Of a stretch of 64,000 nucleotides of DNA, positions 1-10,004 are shown piece after piece. How positions within the stretch are numbered: position 1 is the stretch's first letter; each line of letters begins with the position of its first letter. The notes beneath the pieces are model-generated. The model was not told the origin of the DNA. It searched no databases and was given only the letters and a program-made list of their open reading frames with translations. The DNA is from Legionella qingyii (GTDB lineage Bacteria; Pseudomonadota; Gammaproteobacteria; Legionellales; Legionellaceae): assembly GCF_003184185.1 (NCBI RefSeq), contig NZ_QHJG01000024.1, positions 133-64,132 of the forward strand. The letters run 5' to 3'. Position numbers and translations under genes: made by a program.

Positions 1-36
1 TCGGGTCAGACGATTTGTATGGAGACAAAATAGGTA
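1..36 (-). CDS. start of an unidentified gene, cut by the window edge
   Basis: Twelve codons are visible, beginning MDKTEVCLADWA, and the frame is still open at window base 1. The ATG sits after a strong GAGGAAAACG ribosome binding site, which is why it is called as a gene start. It reads in the same direction as the EAL gene upstream. The fragment is too short to identify a family. Confidence 0.5.
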
Positions 37-119
37 GCAAAAGGAGCCTTCTTCTCGAAACTTTTTTCGTTAATGATAGAGAGTTCTTAAAAAACTCTTT
101 GAAAATTCGTACGACATAG

Positions 120-181
120 TCACACGATAAGTCTGAGTTGTTCTCTCAGGAGTGATACCGATTTAAAACACTCCTAGAGAG
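120..181. other. imperfect inverted repeat (hairpin) ahead of the edge gene
   Basis: Two arms, about AGAGATCCTCAC and GTGAGGACTCTCT when read right to left, face each other across roughly 17 bases. The structure lies between the dispersed repeat at 184-234 and the gene starting at 36. It could be a regulatory hairpin or a remnant of the repeat element; nothing in the sequence decides between these. Confidence 0.4.
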
Positions 182-183
182 TC

Positions 184-234
184 CGTATTTCGCGCCCTTC
201 ATCCGCCTTGATTTACTTCGCAGTTGTCTGAGAT
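184..234 (+). repeat. dispersed repeat, copy A (CTCTA end facing right)
   Basis: Complement reading runs CATAAAGCGCGGGAAGTAGG, then GGCGGAACTAAATGAA, and ends CAACAGACTCTA. The same roughly 32-50 bp unit recurs at 5618, 32640 and 34621. Copies A and 32640 have one orientation, and copies 5618 and 34621 the other. It has no coding content. It resembles the terminal repeat of a decayed insertion sequence or MITE, but no transposase is visible in the window. Confidence 0.6.
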
Positions 235-235
235 T

Positions 236-267
236 AATAAAAAGTTGATTGATTGACTTTTTATTTT
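236..267 (-). terminator. hairpin terminator after the EAL gene
   Basis: A perfect 10-bp stem (236-245 pairing with 256-265) encloses a 10-base loop. In the direction of the EAL gene ending at 389 it reads TTATTTTTCA..., then TGAAAAATAA. A T-rich stretch lies on the gene side, but there is no long T run after the stem, so termination is likely and not certain. Confidence 0.55.
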
Positions 268-388
268 AAAAGATATGATGAAAACACGGTAATCCACGTA
301 GTTCACTAGCGGAACCAATATTACTCTCGTAGTGACTAAACTAGTTAATTAAACTAAAAACGATAAGTATATTAGAGAAAATCGGTGC

Positions 389-1474
389 AATAAATAGAAA
401 ACTAAACTATATAAGTCCATAATAAAGCATACCGTATCCAAATAGTTTATTTTTTGGAACTATTTTTAGTTACAGTATTAAAAATTATTAGACGTCAACG
501 AGAAAACAAAGTTAGGGAAGTGTCTAATAAAAATAAAAATTGAAACATCGGTAGAGTGTATAAAAGAGGTTATACTAAACGAATTTAAGTAAACTCACCT
601 AAACTGAGTGATTAAGAACTAGTTCGAATTGTATTAGTCCAACATTGAGACATTCATTCAAGTTTCTCGATATTGGCCTCGGGTTTAGCAGTTCTCGTTG
701 TGACATAGGAACGAGAGACATTATTAGGTAATAAAAATTGTTCACGAAAAATAGAAATTGGAGTAGTGAAAGTCACTGAAGTTTATGTTAAACACTTCCG
801 AACTATCTCCAAAAAAAATCCCGAACTAAACAACAGCAATTCGTTTTTACTCCTAGTATTTAGCGACAACCTAATTTTAATTACTTTTAAAAAAATAGTC
901 TTTATAGTTAAAATAAGTATAAAAGTTATACCGTATATGCGCGGAAAAATAGATTTTTTTTATCGTACGGTGACCTAAAACGGCGCGGGTTATATAGATT
1001 ACGTCCATACTATCATAATGGGACCCAAGGAGAATCGTCCGTGAGTTTTGGTATCCCAACTTCACATAATGATAGATGATAGCTAACCGTTTTGCAACTG
1101 TCAGGGACTAAAAGTTACTCAGGTTGATCGGTAACACTATTTGTGTTGGGATGTTAGAGGAAATCACTTACACATATTAAATCTTGCAAGAGATACGAAG
1201 ATAGGAGCTATAGTTAACCGTCGTTTTGTCGAAACGACAGGAGTTCAAGGCGAACGCTTTTTGTAGCGAGCTCCTGTACCGGATACGGGACACGAAGGAG
1301 TCGCCTTTTCTAATTGAGCTCTTGACGTGAAAAAAAATAAAACTGTAGTATTAATAAGACTCAATCTATTAAATTATCGAAACTTATTCTTACCGGAGAC
1401 CCCCGACTCTACTCGTTTACTATTCAAGGACTATTAACTATTCTCCGGCGATTTAGTGTAAAAACTGTTCCGTG
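389..1474 (-). CDS. EAL-domain cyclic-di-GMP phosphodiesterase
   Basis: 361 residues. The C-terminal two thirds is an EAL domain. The usual acid and metal positions are present: FECLLRG (about residue 145, the EAL/ExL position), NFNPTAI, FEVTESDE, the metal-binding LDDLGSGYSSL (about 261), VKLDQ, ICEGIET (about 323) and YQGFLF. This suggests an active enzyme that hydrolyses cyclic-di-GMP. The first 140 residues contain a CxxC (PCQKC) and no GGDEF domain, and are probably sensory. A GTG start is chosen because AAGGAAAATATT precedes it; the frame is closed just upstream. A second, broken EAL fragment follows at 1833, hinting at an old duplication. Confidence 0.88.
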
Positions 1475-1832
1475 TTATAAAAGGAACTACATATTAACAG
1501 AGGATTTGAAATAATATCTCATTAAAAATAAAAGTAGAATCCATAAAATATAGACTCGCTATTTTATCTCACTAAACGAGAGTTATGAAACATAGTTCCT
1601 TGATGATTCATTTTATCTATACTTAGGGTTCTCATCTAATAGTACGTATAGTACTGAACTCGTCTATCGTGAAAAACGATCTTAAAAAATATACAGACTC
1701 TGAAATAATTAGTAACGTTAGAGCAATGTCCGATTAAAGCGTCGGTATGATTTTAACATATCATTTTTAAAGTAGGTTTTAATTAGTTAGTTTTAACTGG
1801 TTCCGATACGATAAAAAGGGCTTTGCAATAAG
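1475..1832. other. intergenic, nothing recognised
   Basis: About 360 AT-rich bases between the intact EAL gene and the EAL fragment. Both polarities were read in all frames. No frame longer than about 30 codons looks like protein. The promoter of the EAL gene must lie at the left end of this stretch, but no convincing -35/-10 pair stands out. Confidence 0.5.
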
Positions 1833-2345
1833 AGTAAGTTAAGCTGATCCATTACGGTCAAAGTAAAAAGATAGCTAATCTAGAGACTGGAGTATCTCTC
1901 CATTACCAAAACTTTTTATTTTAGGGACTTAAAGTAGCGTAAAAAGTAACTAATTTTTGGCATTAACTAGACGTACAAGTTGCGGAAGTCGTTAATGGGA
2001 ATATAAATTCGAAAATGTATTACGTTATTACCGAGAGTGTTACGGGCGTAAAAGTACCAGCTGTCCATTGGGTAGTTATTTACTAAATAGATAAAAATAA
2101 GACACCCAGCCTTGAAGAAGTTTATAAGTTTACTCGATATAGGTTGTGGTTTTAGTAGTTATCTCTAAACTTGTGGTTCAAAGACTTCACTACTGTCGTG
2201 GAGGTACGACGCAAATCCTAGTGAGTAGTAAACACTAAGTCAATGAAGGTAAAGCTCCTTCGATCCGACGTTTCTTTTAAAGAGATTGTACTAGAATTAT
2301 TTTAAAAGGTAGAGTTTAACAAAAACTTTAACTGCCCGTCTTTTT
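1833..2345 (-). pseudogene. EAL-domain fragment with frameshift and stop
   Basis: Recognisable EAL pieces: SVNFSARQFQKQF, FLEMEVTESQ, IDDFGVGYSSFEYLKKF, then after a one-base frameshift (near 2042) THRIKIDKSFIDG, VIAEGVEHADQL and GYYFSKPLPL, ending in a stop at 1833. An in-frame TAA precedes the SVNFS segment, and no GGDEF or start codon can be joined to it. This is therefore the 3' part of a former GGDEF/EAL gene. The sequence is closer to canonical GGDEF-EAL proteins than the intact neighbour is. Confidence 0.8.
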
Positions 2346-2406
2346 AAATGTCTATGACCTACTTGAATTCGTGTGAGTAAATGTTATAACCGGAATATAT
2401 AAAATC

Positions 2407-2541
2407 CGTGTTTAGCCCGTTGTCCTATTGCTAACACGTGTTTTTTTTAATTGGCTCAATTACTTTTTGGTAGAATTCCAATATTCGGTTTAGCACTGTA
2501 TAGTCGTCTAATCGTCCCCTCGGAGTTTTCTTGAAATAACT
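2407..2541 (+). pseudogene. short orphan coding remnant
   Basis: A frame reading ...IGQQDNDCAQKKLTELM... and ending SRGASKELY-stop looks protein-like, rich in Gln, Lys and Leu. It has no start codon with a ribosome binding site, is preceded by an in-frame TAG at 2404, and abuts the EAL remnant. I do not recognise the family. It may be the 3' end of a gene destroyed by the same event that broke the EAL gene. Confidence 0.3.
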
Positions 2542-2655
2542 TCTATTCGATTAAATAAGCTACGTTTCTTATAAAATTTAAAACACGGCCATCTATTCTA
2601 GCCCTCAGTAACCGGTGGCTCATATAACCGGATACTGAGGGGCTAGTGTCTGTTT

Positions 2656-4662
2656 GATACATAATCCTCGATATCATGATTAGGGAACACGGCTTCATTG
2701 GACTTGTGATGATGTGGTTCCTAATAGACGGCGTCATGTCAGCTACAGACGTCGCCATCTACAATTACCGCGTCCGCGAAAGTTGGACTTCACCATGTCA
2801 TAAAATAAACTTAGGAGATTCCAATAAAGTGTTCCTTTGCTTGATAAGCCATCAACCTTACTCTTACTGAGAGGGGAAGGTTCAACTGGACTACTACGGC
2901 AGAATCTCGTATGCGGTATTACGCATTTCTATCCTTCTCCTGGTCCACCGCCACACGGTCCTGAGTGACACTAATGAAAAAAGGATAGTATAACAACTCC
3001 TAACCAATTTGGACATAGAGGAGGCTGACATTGATGTTCAGGTAAAGGATAGCTGGATTATTTCGGGTGACGTAGTAGATATCTTATACGTATATGTAAG
3101 TAGGCGTTACGAGATACATAGTCGACTCATATCCCTAATTTTAGAACTCGTATTGGATTTTCCAATATAACGTCCCGACATATTCGTAGTTTTAGCCTAG
3201 GCGATGAACCATTTCCTCATCGTGTCTTGCTTTGTATCGGTATTTACACAACTTATTCAACACGGCAGCAACCACTTGGGTTTAATGGTGTTCGTAAAAC
3301 TATCAAAAATTGGTGTTTATTGAATAAATGACAGTCCGTTAAATGTACCAAACCTAAGCTTTGTAAACGATTTGTCAGTAAGGTTAATAAACATTCGCGT
3401 CATCAAACTCCTGGACATCCTCAATCGACACTCAAAAGATGGTGGTGTAATATCCGAGGTCCTTAAGCTCCCATTCCCTCGGGACGCATTTGTCCGGTAC
3501 TACAAAGTCGATTTTTCCATGAGTTTGATAAAGATTTCGAGCAATTTAGGTCTTGTCAGGGTCATATTGGTTGATCCAAACTTGGTTTCCCGAGGTAACG
3601 GTGACCGTTCATGTGAACTAGATGTCGACTTATTAGTATTAAGTGATATGATTCTAACTAACCTATTCCTCGACTCCGTCGGCAATACTGCAGTCGTTTA
3701 CATATAAGACACTCAACGACACCTAGTAACCAACCGTTCTAAGGACAACGTGACTTATGGAGACAAACGCTTGTTGGCGATTATGTCCAGCCCGGCCCTC
3801 TCATGTTGCATTGACCCGAGTGCGGACCGAGCGAAACTCAAACATAATCCAACCTAACGTGTAGTATCTCTATATGTGCGTAACTTCTGGTGGTTAGCTG
3901 CATAACTAGTCGATGTAGAGGCGGACTACCGAGCCCTTCGTTTACCGACATTTTACCATGGCTATGGTTACGACAAACGAATCCTCGATAGGGTAACCAA
4001 GGTAATTGTATCTGAGCTACATTAAAACATCGAACTTTAGATTTACATAAATGTAGCCAGTGACGTTTATCAGGGACGTAGGTTCCTAGAGACCCATTGC
4101 GATGCCCGCCATGCTGAGGTCTACAACCGCGGAGCTATTGTCCTATCTATCAGAGACTTCATAATAACATTTTTCGCTCATGAAATTATCCATGGAAACT
4201 ATGAACTTGTCATTAACCACAAGGTTGATGTCCTCGTCGTAGTAGACGACATCGTCAATAAGAATGATGACACCTTGGTAAACGGGGTCAATTTCACTTA
4301 CTGGGACAAACTCAAGGTAAGTGGCAAGGACCAGGACTTTAATAAAGTATATGTATCCATTGTCCTACTAACCTTGACAGACACCGTAATCGCCACTTTG
4401 ATGGTTTTGGTAAAAGTCATAATAGATGAACACGGTATCGTGACAATATAGGACCGGTCCATTAGGCCCGTCTGACTTATCTACCTTTTCTTCGACCCAT
4501 GCATAATCTTGTGAATATTTGTAAACTTATTCAGACCGGTAGAACTCACAATCGTCCTCAGGGTAATAAACGCGATAACGTTTATTACCCTAGTTGACGT
4601 ATCGGTCAATAGCTATTTTTTTAACTCTACCATTTTTATTTTATTGCATATATCATACAGTG
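2656..4662 (-). CDS. large exported protein of unknown function
   Basis: 668 residues. The GTG start is supported by AAGGATAGG 4-5 bases upstream and by a typical signal peptide (MTYYIRYFIFTISIFLSIT, then GYA and VDP). The mature protein is rich in Thr, Ser, Asn, Pro and aromatic residues. It has several Cys pairs (for example CISGC and CSKTASSGQ...C), as expected of a secreted or surface protein. No catalytic motif is recognised. It begins with DPIYCN, resembling the mature start (DPTAYDINVYC) of the small exported protein at 61572. It is long and intact in a region of decay, which argues for selection. Adhesin or secreted enzyme are both possible; neither is shown. Confidence 0.82.
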
Positions 4663-4724
4663 TTTGGATAGGAATTTTATTAATGTTGTTACTTCGAATT
4701 GGTTGAGGTTTTTCGGTAACACAC

Positions 4725-5060
4725 GATCAATTTCTTTTTACGCGGGCAATTTCGTTGACGTAATCGTAATATTAATAAGGGATCTGCTAAGACTAGATTC
4801 TCTGGAGCGATATTGGTCAAGACCGAATAGGTATTGTACGATTAAGTATGGGGTACTGATTAGACTGAGAACAGCTAATCGGTTATTAGTTCAGGACGTC
4901 GTTTACTCGGACGTTTAACACAGCGACAACGTCTTGATTTTGGTATTGCAGTGAGGTAGTATCATCAAGGCCTTTACCCCTCCGACTCTTATTGAACAAT
5001 GGACTAAACGGCGTTGTGGATACGGTCCGTATATACAGGTTCGATTCAAAGCAGTATCCA
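4725..5060 (-). pseudogene. outer-membrane beta-barrel protein remnant
   Basis: Pieces in different frames read WTYMPGIGVAANQVTSYSQP, YGFSSATATQFAGSFAAGLD, then DQNRLGNNYNANAVAL and a terminal TGAFFFN-stop. Alternating hydrophobic and aromatic residues and a C-terminal Phe-rich strand are typical of beta-barrel outer membrane proteins. At least three frame changes or stops separate the pieces and no start is found, so this is a decayed gene. It ends about 60 bases before the exported protein that starts at 4662. Confidence 0.55.
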
Positions 5061-5617
5061 TCTACAACACTACATAGTATAACTATCCATAGATACTAAG
5101 TCGGTAAAATTTTAATTAAAGAGCTAATAGTTAAAAATTAAAATGGGAGGAAGATTAATCTTCTTGTGTAACCTTTTCCTACTTAGTAGGCTAATTGAAA
5201 TTTATGGGTGTTCATAAATTTGACTTATGTTTGTCTGAATAGGTGTCTTTTACACTTATTGAAATTAGTAGTTTATCCATATTTTTAAATCTTATTTCGA
5301 ATATTTCGTTCCTGAATAAATTAGAACAACAAATAACTAATTAATAACTAACTTTATTTATAGGTGTCTGGTCCCTATATGTTTTCTCTTGATTTCCTTC
5401 CGATAGAATATGTTAATTTTTAATTTTTTTGTCAGAACTGAGTTTAATAAAAAGTTGATAAATTGTGGAATAAAAATTATCGTGGATCATATGTTTTTTT
5501 TAGTGGTTAAACTAAGACTCACCTAATACTAGTTAAGCAAATACGGGTATTGTATTTATTCGGACTATCATTTTTCATGGTACTCTAGAGTTGTTTGGAG
5601 GAAAATAACTCTCACCA
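5061..5617. other. AT-rich non-coding stretch with DnaA-box-like sites
   Basis: No coding frame in either polarity. In complement reading there is TTATCCACA at 5238-5246, an inverted TGTGAATAA at 5252-5260 and ATATCCACA at 5359-5367, all matching or one base away from the DnaA box TTATNCACA. The surroundings are very AT-rich. No dnaA, dnaN, rpmH or partition gene is adjacent, so a chromosome origin is unlikely. A DnaA-titration site, an old plasmid origin or coincidence remain possible. Confidence 0.35.
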
Positions 5618-5673
5618 ATCTCAGACATTTTAAAGTAAATTAAAGCTAAAGAGCGCGAAATACGCGAAATATG
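5618..5673 (-). repeat. dispersed repeat, copy B (inverted relative to copy A)
   Basis: Complement reading begins TAGAGTCTGTAAAATTTCAT, continues TTAATTTCGATTTCTCGC and runs into a GCGCTTTATGCGCTTTAT stretch. It matches copy A (184-234) in inverted orientation, so the conserved CTCTA/TAGAG ends of A and B face each other across the intervening 5.4 kb. Confidence 0.55.
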
Positions 5674-5772
5674 TCTCTGTGTAATTTTAATGGATAAAAT
5701 CGCCGTAAATGACCGATTACTTCGTTAACAGTTATCGCGGAACTCATATTTTTAGTCCGATCTTGGTAAAAT

Positions 5773-8622
5773 AATAACATTAGGTACATTCCTAAGTCAA
5801 TACCACAACATCAGTTTAAGTTTAGGTAAGAGCTCATTAGAAAAGCCACACTGCGCGAGTCTCAGTCAATTATATTGTCTACTAAGCGGTTAATCATTAA
5901 AATTTTGATTCAGACCGTCGCCATAAGGACCGGGACTAAATTGGTTAGCATTGAGAAAGTTTTGAAGTCTTAATCATCTACCAACGCCTCGCCAATACAA
6001 ATGACGAGGTAGTTATTATAACAGCAACAATCGTTATTTAAGTTACCGAAAGCGTTGTAGGAATTGTACGTGTATTCCTTGTTTAACTAATGGTCTTGGG
6101 TTAAATGGACGTGGTTTTTTAGGGCGCATAGATATTATTCCGTTTTCAGGTGGTCATAAGCTATCTTGTACAGGGTCAGAATTTAATTGGTGCAACGTTA
6201 AGCGGAATAAACGAGATAAAAGTTATAGGAATGTCTGTAGGTGAGACTTAAAACAAGGTCCTAGTGATGGGTGCTGACTAAGTGAAAGAAGTCAGTTTTA
6301 CCATAGGGGTCGTAAAGGTATTTAGGGTTGTCGACTTCGAACGTCTATGAAATTACCAAAAAGCACTCGAAATAGTTACAACGCTTAATAACATAGTTAA
6401 TGTGCTTGCGCACTAAGACGATATAGGCTAAAATGACTTCTCCAGGTAGAAAATCGAGGACCTAAAAGCGGTGAGTTCAAATTATACTAACATAACAATA
6501 GTTAATCAAGACTGGTTAGAAGTAGTTAAACAGACTGAAACTGCGGAAGTTATAAATAAACACATAGGCTTCTCGCCGAATTCGTTATATGCAGTATGGG
6601 AAAAAACTATTTGAGGTCTGTTTGGAGAAAAGGCTAGTAGGGTCTTGGTGGACGATACTAATGAGAAAATAAGAAGTGTTGTAGCCAAAATAAGTGAACT
6701 TTTACTGGTATCATTACGTTATTCCACGGTTAGTATCCTTTTCTCTAAAACGGCAGTTTAAAGGTGGGAACCCGACAACCAAAAAGCCAGGTGAGACTAA
6801 AACCATTATTTTTGCATCCATTACCATAAAACTTACTTAGTTTTTTACAATATGGAACCCTAAGTATAAAATTGCTTGATAGACCAACTTCAACATACGA
6901 CATTTATTTTGCTTAGCGGAACAGGTCTTGGGGAGGTTACGGAAGTGAATTTACGTAAACAGCTAATTTAGGCCACATGTCGCTTACACACCAACTTATA
7001 CAAAAGACAACGCCGCACAATATCGGTTTATGAGACAAGGTTGCAACGTGTAAAAATCTATTTAACTAATGGAGTCGCATTTTACCGAAGACGAAGTATA
7101 GTGACCCTTTTGGACGTTTTATAGGTTAATAAAAACGATCTCTACTTCCGAAAAGATGACATTGTCGTGGATTTGGTGAAGGAGGTTACGAACTCCAAAA
7201 TTTTAGAAAATGGACCAATAGTTCATTTACCCGTAGTCCTTTTCGGGATCGTTTATTTCTCCTACCGACTAATAGTCAATAGCTATTACCTCCTCGGACG
7301 GTCATACAACTGAAACAACTAGGTGGATTTGATTTGCTATGATTTATAAGTTTATATGGAGCAACTTCACTACCTTTTTTCACTCAGCGTCAAGCGTACC
7401 GCGGCAAAGAATTGTAAGAGTCATTACCTAAAACTTGAACAGGATGACTCCGTTGGTTTAGACGTTGTAAAACTTGACAAAATCGTGCACCAAAAGCAAG
7501 AACAAGCATAAGTCTATATGGGAAATTTTTCAGTTGAGCTCAGTTAAATCTACGGTTCGTGCGGCGTAGAAGCTATGTGTTCGGACGAGGGACTCGTTAT
7601 AAGCCGCGACATCGTACTCGACTCAGGGGGTAGTTGTGCTGAGCTAACAGCGCACTACAGGTACCTTTAACAAGTTGGGGAAGTTAAAATCGTTATAGAC
7701 AAGACTGATAAAATAATCAGTTTAACTAATTAAGAAGTATTAGTTGACGTTGTAGTGGTCTCAGACAGGCTTATCCAAAGGTAAGAGAATGGTTTAGCAA
7801 GTCTTTAAAAAATCATAGGAGCAGTTGATTGGCTTGAGGCAATTAACCGCTATCTATAAACACTAAAAGAACACAAAATTGTCGCTACTTGGTTTTCCGT
7901 AAACCACCAAAATTGCCTTGTATTGGTTTGGCTTGAAGTACCAACGGTATGAAAAATCTAACCATGCACGGGGTACAAAGTTTACTACTACTGGTGGTAA
8001 ATACAACCCATAGAAGTCCCTCGACTTGTAAACGTGCTTTTATTCATATTGGTTCTAGCCAGAGTACCTGACCACCATCAGGATTGAGTCTGTAGTCTGT
8101 TAAAGACTAGAAACTTACTTAAGGTAGTGTTCGCTAATTATTTAGAGGAGCTATACTAAATAAGGGTAGTTCTCATTGGTGTTAAAGTAGAAACAGAGAA
8201 AATATAGGTAACTAAAAGACACTACATTATTAAAGTTGTAGTAGAGATAAAAAATTTGGAAGATTGTCGTCCAACTAATTTAGTAGAGCTAAATTTGTAA
8301 CTTGTCCTTTAGCCAATGGTTTTAGTAGTGAACGAGAACGGTTATAGGAAGGTAAGCTTAGGGCCATTGACCCTTTACCGTATCCTATTGGCATAACAAC
8401 TTGTTTTAAAACTATCAAACCATATAAGAAATTATGGTAGACTGAACCTCCGGTTTCTGGTTATGGGGGTGGCTATGACGGAACCAATAATGAATTTAAT
8501 CCAGCTCTCAGCTTATAACACTGCACTTTAAAATGTAAAGATGAGTGTGCTTGATTATTTAATCGGTCCCAATTTGGGCTATATGGAGGTGGACTATAAT
8601 CTTGTACCTGATCAAATACGTG
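5773..8622 (-). CDS. FAD monooxygenase - DUF4166 - SDR epimerase fusion
   Basis: 949 residues translated end to end in one frame. Domain 1 (about 1-480) is a PHBH-type FAD monooxygenase: VLISGGGISGLTLA near the N-terminus, and RVVLMGDSAHATAPNIAQG near 330 for the second FAD contact. Domain 2 (about 500-650) matches DUF4166: FAGFPSDM, FYAEV-like segment, LPTFLLPKSEW, GWKFDGKISFP and HYYGHFQV. Domain 3 (about 655-949) is a TIGR01777-type SDR epimerase: IIAGGSGMIG (Rossmann), INLSGENPGAKRW-like segment, SAVGIYGNAGD and FVPYVHVKD. GTG start after GAGGGTGAATTAA. Substrate unknown; a role in modifying a lipid or secondary metabolite is inference. It could be a single multi-step enzyme, because such domains are usually separate or in pairs. 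Confidence 0.9.
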
Positions 8623-8780
8623 AATTAAGTGGGAGTTATGAGTTGTTCATTAATTAATATATTTTATTGTAACATTACTTGTTTTTAAACTTTTTTGAGT
8701 AACACGAGGGTATTTGGTAGTCTAGTAATCGTGCATGTTTATCAGTTTCAAAATTTGGTTATAATCGTCGTACAGGTATC

Positions 8781-8805
8781 TCATTGCGGTTTTAAACCGC
8801 AATGA
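8781..8805 (-). terminator. hairpin after the Hsp20-like gene
   Basis: A perfect 11-bp stem, GTAACGCCAAA with TTTGGCGTTAC in gene direction, begins 26 bases past the stop at 8831. It lacks a T run on the 3' side, so it may be a weak terminator or an mRNA-protecting hairpin. Confidence 0.55.
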
Positions 8806-8830
8806 CACTTTTCGAACTTGAGTATTAAAG

Positions 8831-9418
8831 GATTTCATAACTTCTACCCCCTTAATTAAAAAACTTTCATTGTTAGTTTAAACTTAGAAAGCAAAAACAC
8901 CAGTATCTCGAGCCTAGTATTGGGACCCCATAAACTTTACGAACCGACATCAACGACACTCTCATCGAATGTGAAAATGATAATAGGTCAAGTGCACATT
9001 AAAAAACGCATTATAAACTCGATTGATAATTAACAGGGAGAAATTGTCTCTGTAGTTGAAATGATAGTCGTGGAAAACCATTAAAATAAAATATCTATTA
9101 GAGTAAAAATGAAAGAAATTAAAGTTATAATAAACATGATGGTTTACCATAAACTAACCTAACTAAGCGGTTCAATACGACGTAAACACTTTTAACTGAA
9201 AAGTATTTAACTAGGTAACGAGCAACGTAAACTTGGTAAACGAAGTTTTATAGTAGTCCGCTAACTTTTTTCCCTAGTAATAGTTTTCCTAGGTTTCAAT
9301 GAACGACTAATGAGAAAACGTGAACTAATAAAACAAAGCGGAGTTCACGGTATCGAGGACGACTATAGTATCTCTATTCTCATTGTCTCTAATTTTATCC
9401 TTCATCAAAGAAAAAGTA
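8831..9418 (-). CDS. exported Hsp20/alpha-crystallin-like protein
   Basis: 195 residues. Start ATG follows AAAGGAGATTTAG. The N-terminus MKKKLLPILISVTLISMISA then GAMA is a signal peptide. Next comes an acidic and aromatic stretch (DPFDNDPFFQSPDDIL), a Gln/Met-rich linker and an alpha-crystallin-type region (KIKLPKGADSKVDVSVKEG, LIVSS, then AFQIPQGYD...NLIVTFKK). Hsp20 proteins are normally cytoplasmic chaperones, so a signal peptide suggests a periplasmic holdase. Assignment to the fold rests on the spacing of the beta-strands and the terminal L-I-V motif, not on a search. Confidence 0.75.
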
Positions 9419-9662
9419 GATTTAGAGGAAATATTTAAATCCTATAGTTTTTAACTTCAAAAAACCTATTCGTTAATACTAGTTTATCAGTAGTGGGATT
9501 AAAATTTTCATGAGAAATTGAAATATAATAAACTTTTCTCATAAAGTATACATCCCCGTTTAGTCTGTGAAAGTTCATTAGGTTCAATCTATACGGATTA
9601 TTAAGGTATTCCTAAAACACGAAAAAAATATGATTTATCTAGTATAGAAAATCTCTTAATTT

Positions 9663-9875
9663 CACGAAGTTTTTTGACTTTTATAAGATTAAACCCCATT
9701 ATAAACCTTGCTGGAGTGCTTCAATTAAACACGAGAACTCTCCGAGTCGTTTCTTCAAGTAAGAATACGGAGACAAAACAATCTTCCAGCTTGTCCATTG
9801 GAATAGTTTCTAATACGACTTTAATAAAACGAACAATTAGATTTATGGCGCCGAACGGCGCCATAAAAAATAACT
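9663..9875 (+). CDS. small hypothetical protein running into a terminator hairpin
   Basis: 70 codons from a GTG preceded by AGAGAATTAAA. It contains TENILIWGNIWNDL and ALERLSKEVH, which look like genuine protein. Its last 11 codons lie inside the perfect terminator palindrome at 9844-9865, which is unusual for a real C-terminus. It is probably a truncated or decayed gene whose frame drifts into the terminator. Family not recognised. Confidence 0.3.
9844..9872 (+). terminator. strong rho-independent terminator
   Basis: In complement reading, ATACCGCGGC-tt-GCCGCGGTAT is a perfect 10-bp GC-rich stem with a two-base loop, followed directly by TTTTTATT. It terminates left-to-right transcription coming from the 9663 reading frame. 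It also shields the right-to-left neighbours. Confidence 0.85.
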
Positions 9876-10004
9876 GATCTGTGTTAGCTTTTGAGCCGGC
9901 CGAATGAAGTTAGCTAACAATTATCTATGATGATTGGATTCATGATATTTTTATCTTACTATCTTGTTATTAAAAGTTTCACCGGTATCACGTATAAGGA
10001 GAGT

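Noticed and set aside
4660..4718. 19-codon hydrophobic frame (MAFWSWLSFIVV...) ending in the GTG of the exported protein
   Set aside because: No ribosome binding site, lies in a decayed OMP tail; an overlap by chance is more likely than a leader peptide.
5238..5367. Chromosomal oriC
   Set aside because: Only three DnaA-like boxes and no dnaA, dnaN, gidA, rpmH or parAB nearby.
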